A stretch of 64,000 nucleotides of DNA from Bacillus sp. OxB-1 (GTDB taxonomy: Bacteria; Bacillota; Bacilli; Bacillales_A; Planococcaceae). Under the pieces are notes generated by a model, which was not told the DNA's origin, ran no database searches, and saw nothing but the letters and a program-made list of their open reading frames with translations. The stretch lies in NCBI RefSeq assembly GCF_000829195.1, contig NZ_AP013294.1, forward strand, positions 2,677,001-2,741,000, written 5' to 3'. Every line of letters begins with the position of its first letter. Position 1 is the first letter of the stretch. Below are positions 32,893 to 41,627 of this stretch, piece after piece. The position numbers and the translations under genes were made by a program.

Positions 32893-33207
32893 ATGAAACA
32901 TACTCTTTTTTTAATAGAGTTGCTGCTAGGCGTGTTGATAACGTACGCATGGGTTTGGGGCAGTCATATTTATATAGAGTTGAGCCGCAGTTACGCCGCC
33001 TCCAGTTATCCGGGCGATATCACTAATTCTGAAAGGATATTTTATCAATTGGTTTTCCCGGCCACGTTATTTGTTGGTCTATGTATCGTTTCATATCTTT
33101 TCTACTTGTTGTGGAAAAAGAAAACCAAATTAGGCATTTTTCTCATTCCAATAATTTGCACAACCTATCTCGTTGTCGACCTGTATCTCTTTTTATTCCA
33201 AAACTAA
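32893..33207 (+). CDS. Small hypothetical membrane protein
   Basis: A 104-residue protein with three predicted transmembrane helices (LFLIELLLGVLITYAWVW; LVFPATLFVGLCIVSYLFYLL; FLIPIICTTYLVVDLYLF) separated by a loop rich in Ser and Tyr and a KKKTK turn. The ATG at 32893 follows GAGGTG at good spacing; an upstream in-frame TTG lacks a site. I do not recognise a family. It is alone on the plus strand between PadR and the SH3 protein. Confidence 0.6.
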   Translation: MKHTLFLIELLLGVLITYAWVWGSHIYIELSRSYAASSYPGDITNSERIFYQLVFPATLFVGLCIVSYLFYLLWKKKTKLGIFLIPIICTTYLVVDLYLFLFQN

Positions 33208-33412
33208 CCAAATTTCTACAATAAAACCTCGCTTCGCTGCAAGGATTCCATGTTTCTACGTGGAATACTACCTATAGAAGATACAGCTCCGATCCCCTTT
33301 GTTTGAAAGGCGGCCTCCAGTGGAAGACATGTTCATGAATGGACCTATCGTGCACCCCTAATTCTATTTTCAATGCTTGTCTCATAGCTTCTATAAGCCA
33401 CTATAGCAAGGA

Positions 33413-34180
33413 GTGATTGACATAAGAAAAATAGTCTTAGTACTCAGTATGTTGTTGATACTCATATTCCCTGTCCATCCAACCGCCACCGCCACGACAA
33501 CGGAAATGTATGTGCATGCGAAAAACGATATTATTTTGCGTGCCGCACCGAACCAAAAGGCCGATACGCTCGGTACCATCCAAAACCATTCGAAAGTCGT
33601 TGTGTTGTCTTCATCGAACGGATGGTCCTATGTACAAGCCGGGAAAAGTAAGGGGTATGTTTATACATCAGCTCTGTCCAATCAAATCCCGAAAGCTGCA
33701 CCCGTAACGGTGACAGGCGGGCTGGCGCCTAAAGACGGATTGATCCTGACGTATGCACCTTCTTTCTTGGAAAATAAGAAAGAGACATTTGTCGTAGAAA
33801 AAGAAGAGGAGTACACGTACTTATACAATAAGAAGAGTCCCCTTTACCCGGAATTATCGAACTTTACGTACATCGAGACCGACAAAGGCCTGCTGATGGG
33901 AGTCTCCAGCTCGGATTTCATCTTCGTCAATGTTCCGTATCCCTTGAAACAAGGGACTTATACAACCGATACGTCCCTCCTGTTTGAGGATCAAAAGGTT
34001 TTAGTGGAAAGCACAACGAAAACGATAACCGTGAAAGCCGGCACCTTCCAAAATGTCGTCATTCTCCGTTTCCCCGATGGCTCGCGAGCGTATTTCGCCA
34101 AAGGTATCGGGATTATAAAAGCTACCGATCAAAATGGAAAGATCTTCACGGAATTGGTCTCTGTGAAGGAAGGAATATAA
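33413..34180 (+). CDS. Secreted SH3-domain protein
   Basis: About 252 residues: a signal peptide (KIVLVLSMLLILIFPVHPTATA), a bacterial SH3 domain (about 30-90; IILRAAPNQKADTLGTI...GWSYVQAGKSKGYV) and a C-terminal domain of mixed strands. SH3b domains bind cell-wall peptides. The start is odd: AAGGAG at 33408 is spaced correctly for an ATA codon at 33422 (ATA AGA AAA ATA), whereas the GTG at 33413 overlaps the ribosome site. The original start may have been ATG. The function of the C-terminal domain is unknown. A strong hairpin follows the stop. Confidence 0.75.
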   Translation: MIDIRKIVLVLSMLLILIFPVHPTATATTTEMYVHAKNDIILRAAPNQKADTLGTIQNHSKVVVLSSSNGWSYVQAGKSKGYVYTSALSNQIPKAAPVTVTGGLAPKDGLILTYAPSFLENKKETFVVEKEEEYTYLYNKKSPLYPELSNFTYIETDKGLLMGVSSSDFIFVNVPYPLKQGTYTTDTSLLFEDQKVLVESTTKTITVKAGTFQNVVILRFPDGSRAYFAKGIGIIKATDQNGKIFTELVSVKEGI

Positions 34181-34235
34181 AAACAGTTAAAAAACCGGTA
34201 CAGGTCCCTCCTGCACCGGTTTTTTAACTGTTTTT
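34179..34235. terminator. Long perfect bidirectional terminator
   Basis: Two perfectly complementary 21-nt arms (from AAAAACAGTT to ACCGGT and its complement) enclose a 15-nt loop. It ends the SH3 gene on the plus strand and overlaps the stop of the methyltransferase relic on the minus strand. Confidence 0.88.
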
Positions 34236-34345
34236 CACCCGCGAAACCGTCATGCCGTCGCCGATTGGTAGAAGGACGGATTCCAAACGGGGATGCTGGG
34301 CAACGGTTTCATTGAATGCTTTCATTTGCTCGGTATATCGTTTTT
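34224..34345 (-). pseudogene. 3' relic of an O-methyltransferase gene (YrrM-like)
   Basis: The minus strand reads KRYTEQMKAFNETVAQ, then HPRLESVLLPIGDGMTVSR and a stop, matching the C-terminal end of YrrM-type SAM-dependent O-methyltransferases. Upstream it merges directly into the 3' end of the HAD phosphatase gene, so the rest of the enzyme was deleted. Confidence 0.7.
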
Positions 34346-34355
34346 CGTGTGCGCT

Positions 34356-34886
34356 TTACGATTGTGCTGTGTCCTCGATGATCCAGTCCGCCGCATGGGC
34401 AAGATCCGGAAAGACGGCATCCGCCAGCGGGTCGGCCGAACCGAGGAAAACCCCTTTCGTTCCCGCCTTTTTCCCGGCCAGGATGTCCGTGTCGGTATCC
34501 CCCACCATATACGAAGCGGCCAGATCCACCTCGTACTTCTCGGCAAGCTCTTCAATCAGTTGGCTGTTCGGCTTCCGGCATGCACAGCCCGCTTTCGGTT
34601 TATGCGGACAATACGCCACATCATGAATGACGGCGCCCTCCTTCCGTAGCTTCGCGATCATATGCTCATGGACCGCCTTCAGTTGCGCCTCTTTCATAAA
34701 TCCGAGCCCGACGCCGCCTTGGTTCGTGACGACAAAGATATAATCGAAAACAGCGTTCAAACGTCTGATGGCTTCCGGAACGTCCGGCAAAAAGTGAAAG
34801 TCCCGCGGGCGGTTCACGAATTTCACCCGATCCGTCAGCACTTCATTGATGACCCCGTCCCGGTCTAAAAAAACCGCTTTTTTCAA
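34356..34886 (-). CDS. HAD-IIIA phosphatase, GmhB/histidinol-phosphatase type
   Basis: A 176-residue phosphatase with the HAD motifs FLDRDGVIN (nucleophile Asp), VVTNQGGVG and a C-terminal MVGDTDTDILAG. The zinc knuckle CPHKPKAGCACRKP is typical of GmhB (heptose bisphosphate phosphatase) and HisB-N. The start is TTG at 34886, 7 bp after GGGAGG. No heptose pathway genes are near, so the substrate is open. Its 3' end is duplicated as a relic at 31005. Confidence 0.85.
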   Translation of the reverse strand: MKKAVFLDRDGVINEVLTDRVKFVNRPRDFHFLPDVPEAIRRLNAVFDYIFVVTNQGGVGLGFMKEAQLKAVHEHMIAKLRKEGAVIHDVAYCPHKPKAGCACRKPNSQLIEELAEKYEVDLAASYMVGDTDTDILAGKKAGTKGVFLGSADPLADAVFPDLAHAADWIIEDTAQS

Positions 34887-35007
34887 CGCAGTTCCTCCCT
34901 TCCTCGTCATGTAAAAAGCCCTTTCGTTTTAACCTACCCAAGGAAGCCTTCCCTTAAATCCTCGATAACTTATTCCTTTCCATTACTCATTTTCACATTT
35001 CGTCCTA

Positions 35008-35205
35008 TTGGCGTTGGCCCTTTATTTAGAAACGGAGAAGTATCTGTTCGCGTTGGCCGGAAAAATGAAATCCCAAGGCTACTCCATTTTCCTTCGGGAT
35101 TCGTGCGTCCTCGATCTGTACATGGCACAGCTTCGATACCTTGATGAAAACTATGTAACTAATATCCCTGAGGAAGTATACAATCCTTTGCCTGTTTACC
35201 AGAAG
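35008..35205 (+). pseudogene. Internal relic of a solute-binding protein gene
   Basis: The plus strand reads LALALYLETEKYLFALAGKM, KSQGYSIF, DLYMAQLRYLDENYVTNIP, parallel to about 65 residues in the middle of the lipoprotein at 24000 (ALAVYLESEENLLALAEGM, KPHGHSIF, DLYISQYGFLDDYLEHNIP). No signal peptide or C-terminal lobe remains. It is a fragment of a second copy. Confidence 0.78.
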
Positions 35206-35398
35206 ATACAATTGAGGAGAAATAAGGGATATTGTTATTTTTTTATCAAAAATATGTATTTTTTGTGCACAGAATGTGTCAGTTTTATTTCTGTTTATTG
35301 AAAGGTTTATGGCGGTTTTTCTCTAATTTTACGTGAAGTTTATGTGAAGTGAGACGTAGGAAATTGTTTTTCGTAATTTATTATATTAAGATAAAGCG

Positions 35399-35423
35399 AA
35401 AGTTCACGGAGCTGCTGAACTTT
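35399..35423 (+). promoter_or_regulatory. Hairpin in the qox leader
   Basis: AAAGTTCA and TGAACTTT enclose a 9-nt loop 55 bp before qoxA. No T-run follows. It could be an operator dyad or a leader hairpin. Confidence 0.45.
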
Positions 35424-35477
35424 GTCATTTCACATGCTGTTTCTATAGCCTATAGAACAATAGAAAGGGGCACCCCC

Positions 35478-36389
35478 ATGAAAAAGAAATGGGCTTTGCT
35501 AAGTTTGGTTATTGGTATTCTCGCAGTGTTAGCGGGTTGTGAACCGGTAATGGTACTGGATCCGAAAGGACCCCAAGCTGAAACGATATCCAATGTGATT
35601 TGGATTTCAATTGCAACGATGGCGATTGTTGTCATTGCTGTGTTCATCTTATTGGTGAACGTCCTTGTAAAATATCGTGCTTCGAAACAGGACCCGGATT
35701 ATGAACCTCCGCATATCGAAGGGAATCCGATTGTTGAATCGATAATCGTCGGGATACCGGTCATCATTATCATTTTCCTTTCCATCATCACAGTCAAATC
35801 GACGTATGAAGTTGAGGCGACGCCTAAAGGATATGAAGATCAGAAACCATTGGTCATCTACGCTTCTTCCTCTGACTGGAAATGGCATTTCAGTTATCCG
35901 GAAGAAGGAATCGAAACGGTGAACTATTTGTATATCCCAACGGATCGTGCATTGGAATTTAGACTCTACTCCTACGGCCCGATCACAGGCTTCTGGATTC
36001 CGCAACTGGGCGGACAAAAATATGCGATGTCGGATATGATCACCACATTACATTTGGTAGCTGAAGTTCCTGGTGAATACATGGGAAGAAACTCAAACTT
36101 CAGCGGGAAAGGCTTTGCAGAGAATATGTTCAACGTGACAGCCATGCCCGAAGCGGAGTTTGAGGAGTGGGTGGAAGAAGTGAAAACGACTGCCGAGCCT
36201 CTAACGGAAGAGAAATTTGATGAATTGCTAACACCGGGCCATCTGGGGCAATTAACGTTCAGTGGAACCCACCTGAAGTTTTTGCCGCCGCCTGAAGGAC
36301 ATAATCATGGATCCAGTCAATCCCACGAGGATGAACATGATTCCGATGACGCGCATGGCGATGTTGAAATGGAACATTCGGATCATTAA
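35478..36389 (+). CDS. qoxA: Quinol oxidase subunit II (QoxA)
   Basis: A 303-residue lipoprotein (lipobox VLAGC) with two transmembrane helices and a cupredoxin domain (DWKWHFSYPEEGIETVNYLYIP). The CuA ligands of cytochrome c oxidases are absent, as expected for an aa3-type menaquinol oxidase. The C-terminal tail is His- and Asp/Glu-rich (HNHGSSQSHEDEHDSDDAHGD), perhaps metal-binding. The ATG at 35478 follows GAAAGGGG; 43 upstream in-frame codons are leader. First gene of qoxABCD, but separated from qoxB by an inserted repeat. Confidence 0.95.
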   Translation: MKKKWALLSLVIGILAVLAGCEPVMVLDPKGPQAETISNVIWISIATMAIVVIAVFILLVNVLVKYRASKQDPDYEPPHIEGNPIVESIIVGIPVIIIIFLSIITVKSTYEVEATPKGYEDQKPLVIYASSSDWKWHFSYPEEGIETVNYLYIPTDRALEFRLYSYGPITGFWIPQLGGQKYAMSDMITTLHLVAEVPGEYMGRNSNFSGKGFAENMFNVTAMPEAEFEEWVEEVKTTAEPLTEEKFDELLTPGHLGQLTFSGTHLKFLPPPEGHNHGSSQSHEDEHDSDDAHGDVEMEHSDH

Positions 36390-36436
36390 TAAAATTTACT
36401 ATTTAGGTTGAATTTATTATTTTACCTATTCACTTA

Positions 36437-36593
36437 GTTGATTGGAGTGCAGAGCGGCGACTCCAGCGAAGGCCGTCACGAAGAACGGCCTTTGTGCCAA
36501 AAAGCGTAGCGTTTGGCAGCCAATCGAACCCTTCGCAGTTCGATTGGCTCGCCCGCGCCCCGCGGAAAGCGTCCGCTCGGAACGGAAATCAAC
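36437..36593. repeat. 157-bp interspersed element inside the qox operon
   Basis: Terminal inverted repeats GTTGATT/AATCAAC bound the element. Inside are three hairpins: AAGGCCGT/ACGGCCTT, TGCCAAA/TTTGGCA and CCAATCGAAC/GTTCGATTGG. The ends (GATTGGAGTGCAGAG and CCCCGCGGAAAGCG...GGAAATCAAC) resemble a repeat I know to be common between genes in Bacillus and relatives. It has no reading frame of note. Confidence 0.8.
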
Positions 36594-36686
36594 AGTTAGA
36601 AGAAGTTACTTATTTCAACGTATATAGTTTCCTCTTATTGAATTAAATCTCTCACGAAGTAAATTTCCGAAAGGAGTACAACATGT

Positions 36687-38645
36687 ATGGATTACTTTGA
36701 TCGATTTGCCATACCACATCCGAGTCCTGCGATCTACGCATCCATGGTTGCCATCGTGATTACATTGTTGGCGATTATCATAGGCCTGACTTATTTTAAA
36801 AAATGGGGTTATTTATGGCGCGAATGGTTGACAACGGTTGACCATAAACGGATCGGTATCATGTACCTCGTTGCCGCATTGCTGATGCTATTCCGCGGTG
36901 GAGTGGATGCGTTGATGATGCGTGCACAGACGGCTGTTCCTGAAAATACGCTGCTGGATGCCCAGCATTATAATGAAGTATTCACGACGCACGGGGTTGT
37001 CATGATCATCTTCATGGCGATGCCATTTATTTACGCGTTGATGAACTTCGTTGTACCCTTGCAGATCGGGGCGCGCGATGTAGCGTTCCCTCGGTTGAAT
37101 GCACTTAGTTTTTGGCTGTTTTTCATGGGTGCGATGTTGTTCAATATTTCATTCGTCATCGGTGGTTCTCCTGACGCAGGTTGGACTTCGTACTTCCCGC
37201 TTGCCGGGAATGACTTTAGCCAATCGGTCGGAACGAATTACTATATGTTGTCGATTCAGATTGCCGGTATCGGTACGTTAATCTCCGGTATTAACTTCTG
37301 TACGACGATTTTCAAGATGAGAGCACCTGGCATGACATTGATGAAAATGCCGATGTTCACGTGGACGGCTTTAATTACGAATGCCATTGTGGTGTTCGCT
37401 TTCCCGGTACTGACGATTGCGTTGCTGCTCGGAACGATGGACCGGCTATTCGGAACCAACTTTTTTACGATGACCAACGGCGGAATGGATATGCTTTGGG
37501 CGAACCTGTTCTGGGTTTGGGGACATCCGGAAGTCTATATCCTCATCTTGCCGGCCTTCGGGATTTACAGTGAGGTAGTCTCCACCTTCTCCCGCCGGAA
37601 CTTGTACGGGTATAAATCGATGGTCGGTTCGATTGTGATCATTTCGTTCCTATCGTTCTTAGTTTGGACGCACCATTTCTTTACAATGGGGCAAGGGCCG
37701 CTGACGAATAGTATTTTCTCGATTACGACGATGGCCATCGCCATTCCAACCGGCATTAAAATCTTCAACTGGTTGTTGACAATGCGGAAAGGGAAAATCG
37801 AATTTACGGTTCCGATGCTCTATGCAGTGGGTTTCATTCCGATTTTCACAATCGGCGGGGTGACCGGGGTCATGCTTGGTATGGCCAGTGCCGATTACCA
37901 GTACCATAATACGATGTTCCTGGTAGCGCATTTCCACTATACGATCATCCCGGGAGTCGTGTTTGCGATGCTGGCAGGACTTACGTATTGGTGGCCGAAA
38001 ATGTTCGGCTTCATGCTCAGTGAAAGAATCGGGAAATGGGCATTCTGGTTTATCGCGATCGGATTTAACGTCACCTTCTTCCCGATGTTCTTCACTGGAT
38101 TGGATGGGCAAGCGCGCCGGATGTACACCTACTCTGAAGCGTCCGGGTTTGGAGCGTTGAATATGCTTTCCTTCGTGGGAGCGATCGGCCTCGCGATCGG
38201 CTTTGCGTTAATCGTCTACAACGTCTATTACAGTACACGCCATGCTTCCCGGAATATCGGTTCAGATCCATGGAATGCACGTACGCTTGAATGGGCGACA
38301 CAAACACCGGTTCAATCGTATAACTTTGCGCAGACACCACATGTGGATTCCAGTGAGGCTTTCTGGGATCACAAGAAAAAAGGGCTGCCTTTATTTACAG
38401 GCGAAATCGAGAAGATTCATATGCCGAATAATAGCGGCATGCCGTTCATCATGAGCTGCATCTTCTTCGTCTGGGGCTTCTCCTTCGTGTTTGGCATGTG
38501 GATCCCAGCCATTATTACGACGCTTGCCATCTTTGCTTGCATGGCTTATCGTTCATTCGAAAAAGACGACGGTCATTATATTTCCGTCGAAGAAATCAAA
38601 GCAATAGAAAAAGATAGCGAGGTGTTAGCAAATGAAACTCGATAA
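36687..38645 (+). CDS. qoxB: Quinol oxidase subunit I (QoxB)
   Basis: A 652-residue heme-copper oxidase core with about fourteen to fifteen helices. The CuB/heme ligands are visible: FTTHGVVMIIF (low-spin heme), WGHPEVYILILP (His-Tyr cross-link), VWTHHFFTMG (CuB pair) and LVAHFHYTI (heme ligands). It closely follows B. subtilis QoxB along its length. ATG at 36687 lies 10 bp after AAAGGAG; an out-of-frame ATG at 36683 gives only five codons. It overlaps qoxC by 14 bp. Confidence 0.97.
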   Translation: MDYFDRFAIPHPSPAIYASMVAIVITLLAIIIGLTYFKKWGYLWREWLTTVDHKRIGIMYLVAALLMLFRGGVDALMMRAQTAVPENTLLDAQHYNEVFTTHGVVMIIFMAMPFIYALMNFVVPLQIGARDVAFPRLNALSFWLFFMGAMLFNISFVIGGSPDAGWTSYFPLAGNDFSQSVGTNYYMLSIQIAGIGTLISGINFCTTIFKMRAPGMTLMKMPMFTWTALITNAIVVFAFPVLTIALLLGTMDRLFGTNFFTMTNGGMDMLWANLFWVWGHPEVYILILPAFGIYSEVVSTFSRRNLYGYKSMVGSIVIISFLSFLVWTHHFFTMGQGPLTNSIFSITTMAIAIPTGIKIFNWLLTMRKGKIEFTVPMLYAVGFIPIFTIGGVTGVMLGMASADYQYHNTMFLVAHFHYTIIPGVVFAMLAGLTYWWPKMFGFMLSERIGKWAFWFIAIGFNVTFFPMFFTGLDGQARRMYTYSEASGFGALNMLSFVGAIGLAIGFALIVYNVYYSTRHASRNIGSDPWNARTLEWATQTPVQSYNFAQTPHVDSSEAFWDHKKKGLPLFTGEIEKIHMPNNSGMPFIMSCIFFVWGFSFVFGMWIPAIITTLAIFACMAYRSFEKDDGHYISVEEIKAIEKDSEVLANETR

Positions 38646-39228
38646 CTCGCTTCCCCTGGAATATAGTACGCAACAGAATAAGATGAATATCTTTGGATTC
38701 TGGGTTTTCATAGGTGCCGAAGTCATGCTCTTTGCAACACTTTTTGCAACCTATTTCACGTTGGAGCACCGGACAGGAAATGGACCGGCTGGAGCGGAGA
38801 TATTTGAAATTGCTCCCGTGCTCATCGAAACGTTCCTGTTGTTAACCAGTAGTTTTACGATCGGTCTTGGCGTGCATGCCATGCGGATCGGCAGAAAAAA
38901 TGCGATGCTGACATTTTTCTCCATCACATTGCTTCTCGGTTTAGCATTCCTCGGTGTGGAAATCTATGAATTCATGCACTATGCTCATGTGGGGGCAGGA
39001 CTTCAAGTGAGTGCCTTTACCGCCATTTTGCTGACCACATTAGGGACGCATGGGGCTCACGTTACTGTCGGTCTGTTCTGGGGATTGTTCATTATCATGC
39101 AAGTGAAAAAGCGTGGATTGACGCCCGCAACGGCCAATAAATCATTCATCTTCTCACTTTACTGGCATTTCTTGGATGTTGTCTGGATCTTCATCTTCAG
39201 CTTCATCTACTTGAAAGGAATGATGTAA
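38632..39228 (+). CDS. qoxC: Quinol oxidase subunit III (QoxC)
   Basis: A 198-residue protein with five transmembrane helices typical of the short bacterial subunit III. FGFWVFIGAEVMLFATLFATYF contains the conserved acidic residue near the lipid pocket, and HGAHVTVGLFWG and YWHFLDVVWIFIF are family signatures. A GAGGTG ribosome site lies within the end of qoxB. Part of the qox oxidase that pumps protons from menaquinol oxidation. Confidence 0.95.
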   Translation: MKLDNSLPLEYSTQQNKMNIFGFWVFIGAEVMLFATLFATYFTLEHRTGNGPAGAEIFEIAPVLIETFLLLTSSFTIGLGVHAMRIGRKNAMLTFFSITLLLGLAFLGVEIYEFMHYAHVGAGLQVSAFTAILLTTLGTHGAHVTVGLFWGLFIIMQVKKRGLTPATANKSFIFSLYWHFLDVVWIFIFSFIYLKGMM

Positions 39229-39229
39229 T

Positions 39230-39511
39230 ATGAGCGAATTATTCCCGCGTAAACTCGTCATGGGCTTTGTCTTCTCGCTCGTTCTGACATTAGCTGCGTT
39301 GTCGGTCTATTTCTTGGATATGTCATTTGCGGTAGGATTGACCATCCTGTTAGCCACGGCATTAGTGCAGGCAGCCGTTCAACTCGTCGGCTTCATGCAC
39401 GTCGGGGAGTCGGAGGATAAAGTGCCGATTTACTTGAACATTTATTACGGCATCGCCATTGCCCTCGTCACGATTTTCGGTACGTTGCTAATCTTGATTT
39501 GGGATATGTAA
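39230..39511 (+). CDS. qoxD: Quinol oxidase subunit IV (QoxD)
   Basis: A 93-residue, three-helix protein of the cytochrome o/quinol oxidase subunit IV family (MGFVFSLVLTLAALSVYF; LVGFMHVGESED). It starts one base after the qoxC stop. It completes qoxABCD and is followed by a terminator. Confidence 0.93.
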   Translation: MSELFPRKLVMGFVFSLVLTLAALSVYFLDMSFAVGLTILLATALVQAAVQLVGFMHVGESEDKVPIYLNIYYGIAIALVTIFGTLLILIWDM

Positions 39512-39523
39512 TTAAACAACAAA

Positions 39524-39560
39524 GGAAAGGAGCGCCGATCATGGTGCCCCTTTCCTCTTT
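39524..39560 (+). terminator. Intrinsic terminator of qoxABCD
   Basis: GGAAAGGAGC pairs with GCCCCTTTCC (one mismatch), followed by TCTTTTT. It abuts the convergent gene at 39561. Confidence 0.82.
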
Positions 39561-39794
39561 TTATTGGAGGCTTCTTAGGTTTTCGTTCACTTTCTCATGC
39601 ATTTCTTCCGTCGCGACGAAAAATACTCCCATCAGGAAGATGAAAATCGCTCCCATCACTGTTCCGATTCCAATACCTGTGATTGAACTGTAATCGCTTA
39701 CAAAGAATCCATACAAGAAGATGGAGATTCCGATGGCAAGCACTGTGATGCCGACAACTTTAACAGCGTTCAACATTTGTAGTTTAGCTTCCAT
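39561..39794 (-). CDS. Small hypothetical membrane protein
   Basis: A 77-residue protein with two transmembrane helices (VVGITVLAIGISIFLYGFF; GIGTVMGAIFIFLMGVFFVA) and a charged C-terminal tail (EEMHEKVNENL). The ATG at 39794 is 6 bp after AAAGGGGTG; an upstream TTG touches that site. No family is recognised. It is convergent with the qox operon. Confidence 0.65.
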   Translation of the reverse strand: MEAKLQMLNAVKVVGITVLAIGISIFLYGFFVSDYSSITGIGIGTVMGAIFIFLMGVFFVATEEMHEKVNENLRSLQ

Positions 39795-39891
39795 ACCCAA
39801 CACCCCTTTCCTCTATTATTTCCCTTGTTCACAATTTTGTCAAACTTAATTTTTGCTTTATTTTTAATATTTTGTTGCTAAACATCGCCCT

Positions 39892-40353
39892 CTACCGGTA
39901 TAACACCCGCTGCCTCGCTTTCGCATGGCCGACATACGCCGGGAATGCCTTAACACTTTTCCGGTATTCATACAGGCTCACCTCTTCCCCGGTATCCGCC
40001 AACAGCATCTCGGGAATCATCAGCCGTCCTGCCTTCGTGACGTTCTTTGGTTCCTCATTGAAGAGGTCCATGTGCAGATGGAAGGCCTCGAAGGAATTTT
40101 CGGCGAGGATGAAGGAATACCACCCAACGCTTGCTGTCTCGAGAACGAACAGCTGGATGCGTCCGATGCCGAGCGCATTCCGTTCCGTCATCCTGTCAAT
40201 CGTTGGGTCATCGTAATCGATCCCTAGAAGCATTTCGCTATCATCCTGCAGCTCCACCAATCGTTCCCTGAACGCCCAGTAAATGCTATGAGCCAGCCGG
40301 ATCATGTCCGTTTCCATCGCGAGATCGAAGACTTCCCTCACCGTTACCGTCAT
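39892..40353 (-). CDS. Hypothetical protein linked to a phage-type helicase
   Basis: A 153-residue soluble protein with no recognised domain. It is rich in aromatic and acidic residues (SIYWAFRERL, SVGWYSFILAENSFEAFHLHMDLFNEE) and has a basic C-terminus (HAKARQRVLYR). It overlaps the DnaB-like gene by 4 bp, so it belongs to the phage-type replication trio and may modulate the helicase. It is the last gene of the unit. Confidence 0.65.
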   Translation of the reverse strand: MTVTVREVFDLAMETDMIRLAHSIYWAFRERLVELQDDSEMLLGIDYDDPTIDRMTERNALGIGRIQLFVLETASVGWYSFILAENSFEAFHLHMDLFNEEPKNVTKAGRLMIPEMLLADTGEEVSLYEYRKSVKAFPAYVGHAKARQRVLYR

Positions 40354-41627
40354 GCCGATCCCTTCCTTTCGCTCCAGTTGATGTCGAACAGCTTTCCGGT
40401 TTCCTTGACATAAGCGACCGTCGCCGTACCGGTCGGCCCGTTCCGATGCTTGGCTACGATGATTTCGAGCAGGTTGCCATTATCACCCTCTTTGTTGTAG
40501 TAATCATCGCGGTAGAGAAAGCAGATGACGTCCGCGTCCTGCTCGATATTTCCGGAATCGCGGAGGTCGCTCATGAGCGGACGCTTGTTCAGACGGCCTT
40601 CCACCCCCCGGCTCAATTGCGACAGGCAGACGACGGGACAGCCGAATTCCTTCGCCATGTTTTTCAAGTCGTAGCTGATTTGCCCGATTTTCTCGGTTTG
40701 GTCGCCCCGCATATTATCGGGCCGGATCAACTGCAAATAATCGATATAGAGAATGGGCTTTTTATCCGGATTCGTTTTGATGATGTGCCGGGCTTTCGCC
40801 TTGATCTGCCCGACTGTCAACCCGCTGCGATCGTCGATATGGATGTCAGCCTCGCCGAGAAAACCGATCGTTTTTGTCCAGCCCGCTTTTTGCCGGTCAT
40901 CGAAATGGCGATGGGGATTGCGCATCCGCAACCGGTTGTAGCCGCCAGCGGACGCGATCAGTCGCGTGACCATCGACTTGCGGCTCATTTCGAGCGAAAA
41001 GATGATCGGCAAATGCCCCGCCAGCCCGGCATGGAGCGCCAAGTGATTCAGCATATCCGTCTTCCCCATCGAAGGCCGTGCTCCGATGATCGTCAATTCG
41101 TTGTCCTGGAAACCGTTCAGCAGCTTGTCGAGATCCCGCAAACCGGTCGTGATGCCTGCCTCATCGTCCAACGGCTGGAACGGAAGCTCGAACAGGTCGA
41201 TGAGGTCGTTTTTGATGGAGGCGTCTTCTTGCGGCATATGTTCGGCCTCCAAATCATCGAACGCTTTCTGGATATGTTCGATCTGCCAATCCTCCACTTG
41301 CGCCAGTTGCAGCAACCGCCGCTTTTCCCGCGCTTTCCATTCCCCGATGACGATTTCCTTGTATTCGTCAAACTGCGCCGGGTTGGCAAAGTTCTGCAGA
41401 TTGGCCACATAGTTCGCGCCGCCGAGCTCGAGCGGATCAGTCATCGTCAGAATGGTGATATAGTCGACAGCCCTGTCGTCCGCTGCGAGCCGCTGCATAC
41501 AGCTGAAAATCCGTTGATGTGCTGCATTTATGAAAAATGTTTCTCGCAAACCGCTGTCGCCAATCAAATAATTTTCCGTCAGCATTGTGCCAAGCAAGCT
41601 CTTTTCCGCAAGTTGCAGTCCATTCAT
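40350..41627 (-). CDS. Replicative DNA helicase, DnaB-type (phage-like)
   Basis: A 425-residue hexameric helicase. The N-terminal DnaB domain (EKSLLGTMLTENYLI) is followed by a RecA-like motor with P-loop IIGARPSMGKTDML, YIDYLQLIRPD (Walker B region), CLSQLSRGVEGR and CFLYRDDYY. It is slightly shorter than chromosomal DnaC/DnaB of Bacilli and lies with a DnaD-like initiator, so it is not the housekeeping copy. It overlaps both neighbours by 4 bp. I infer a phage or integrated-element origin. Confidence 0.9.
   Translation of the reverse strand: MNGLQLAEKSLLGTMLTENYLIGDSGLRETFFINAAHQRIFSCMQRLAADDRAVDYITILTMTDPLELGGANYVANLQNFANPAQFDEYKEIVIGEWKAREKRRLLQLAQVEDWQIEHIQKAFDDLEAEHMPQEDASIKNDLIDLFELPFQPLDDEAGITTGLRDLDKLLNGFQDNELTIIGARPSMGKTDMLNHLALHAGLAGHLPIIFSLEMSRKSMVTRLIASAGGYNRLRMRNPHRHFDDRQKAGWTKTIGFLGEADIHIDDRSGLTVGQIKAKARHIIKTNPDKKPILYIDYLQLIRPDNMRGDQTEKIGQISYDLKNMAKEFGCPVVCLSQLSRGVEGRLNKRPLMSDLRDSGNIEQDADVICFLYRDDYYNKEGDNGNLLEIIVAKHRNGPTGTATVAYVKETGKLFDINWSERKGSA

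Noticed and set aside
33208..33412. Intergenic interval before the SH3 protein
   Set aside because: Examined for a small gene or RNA; only weak short inverted repeats, no promoter of good quality, so nothing is called.
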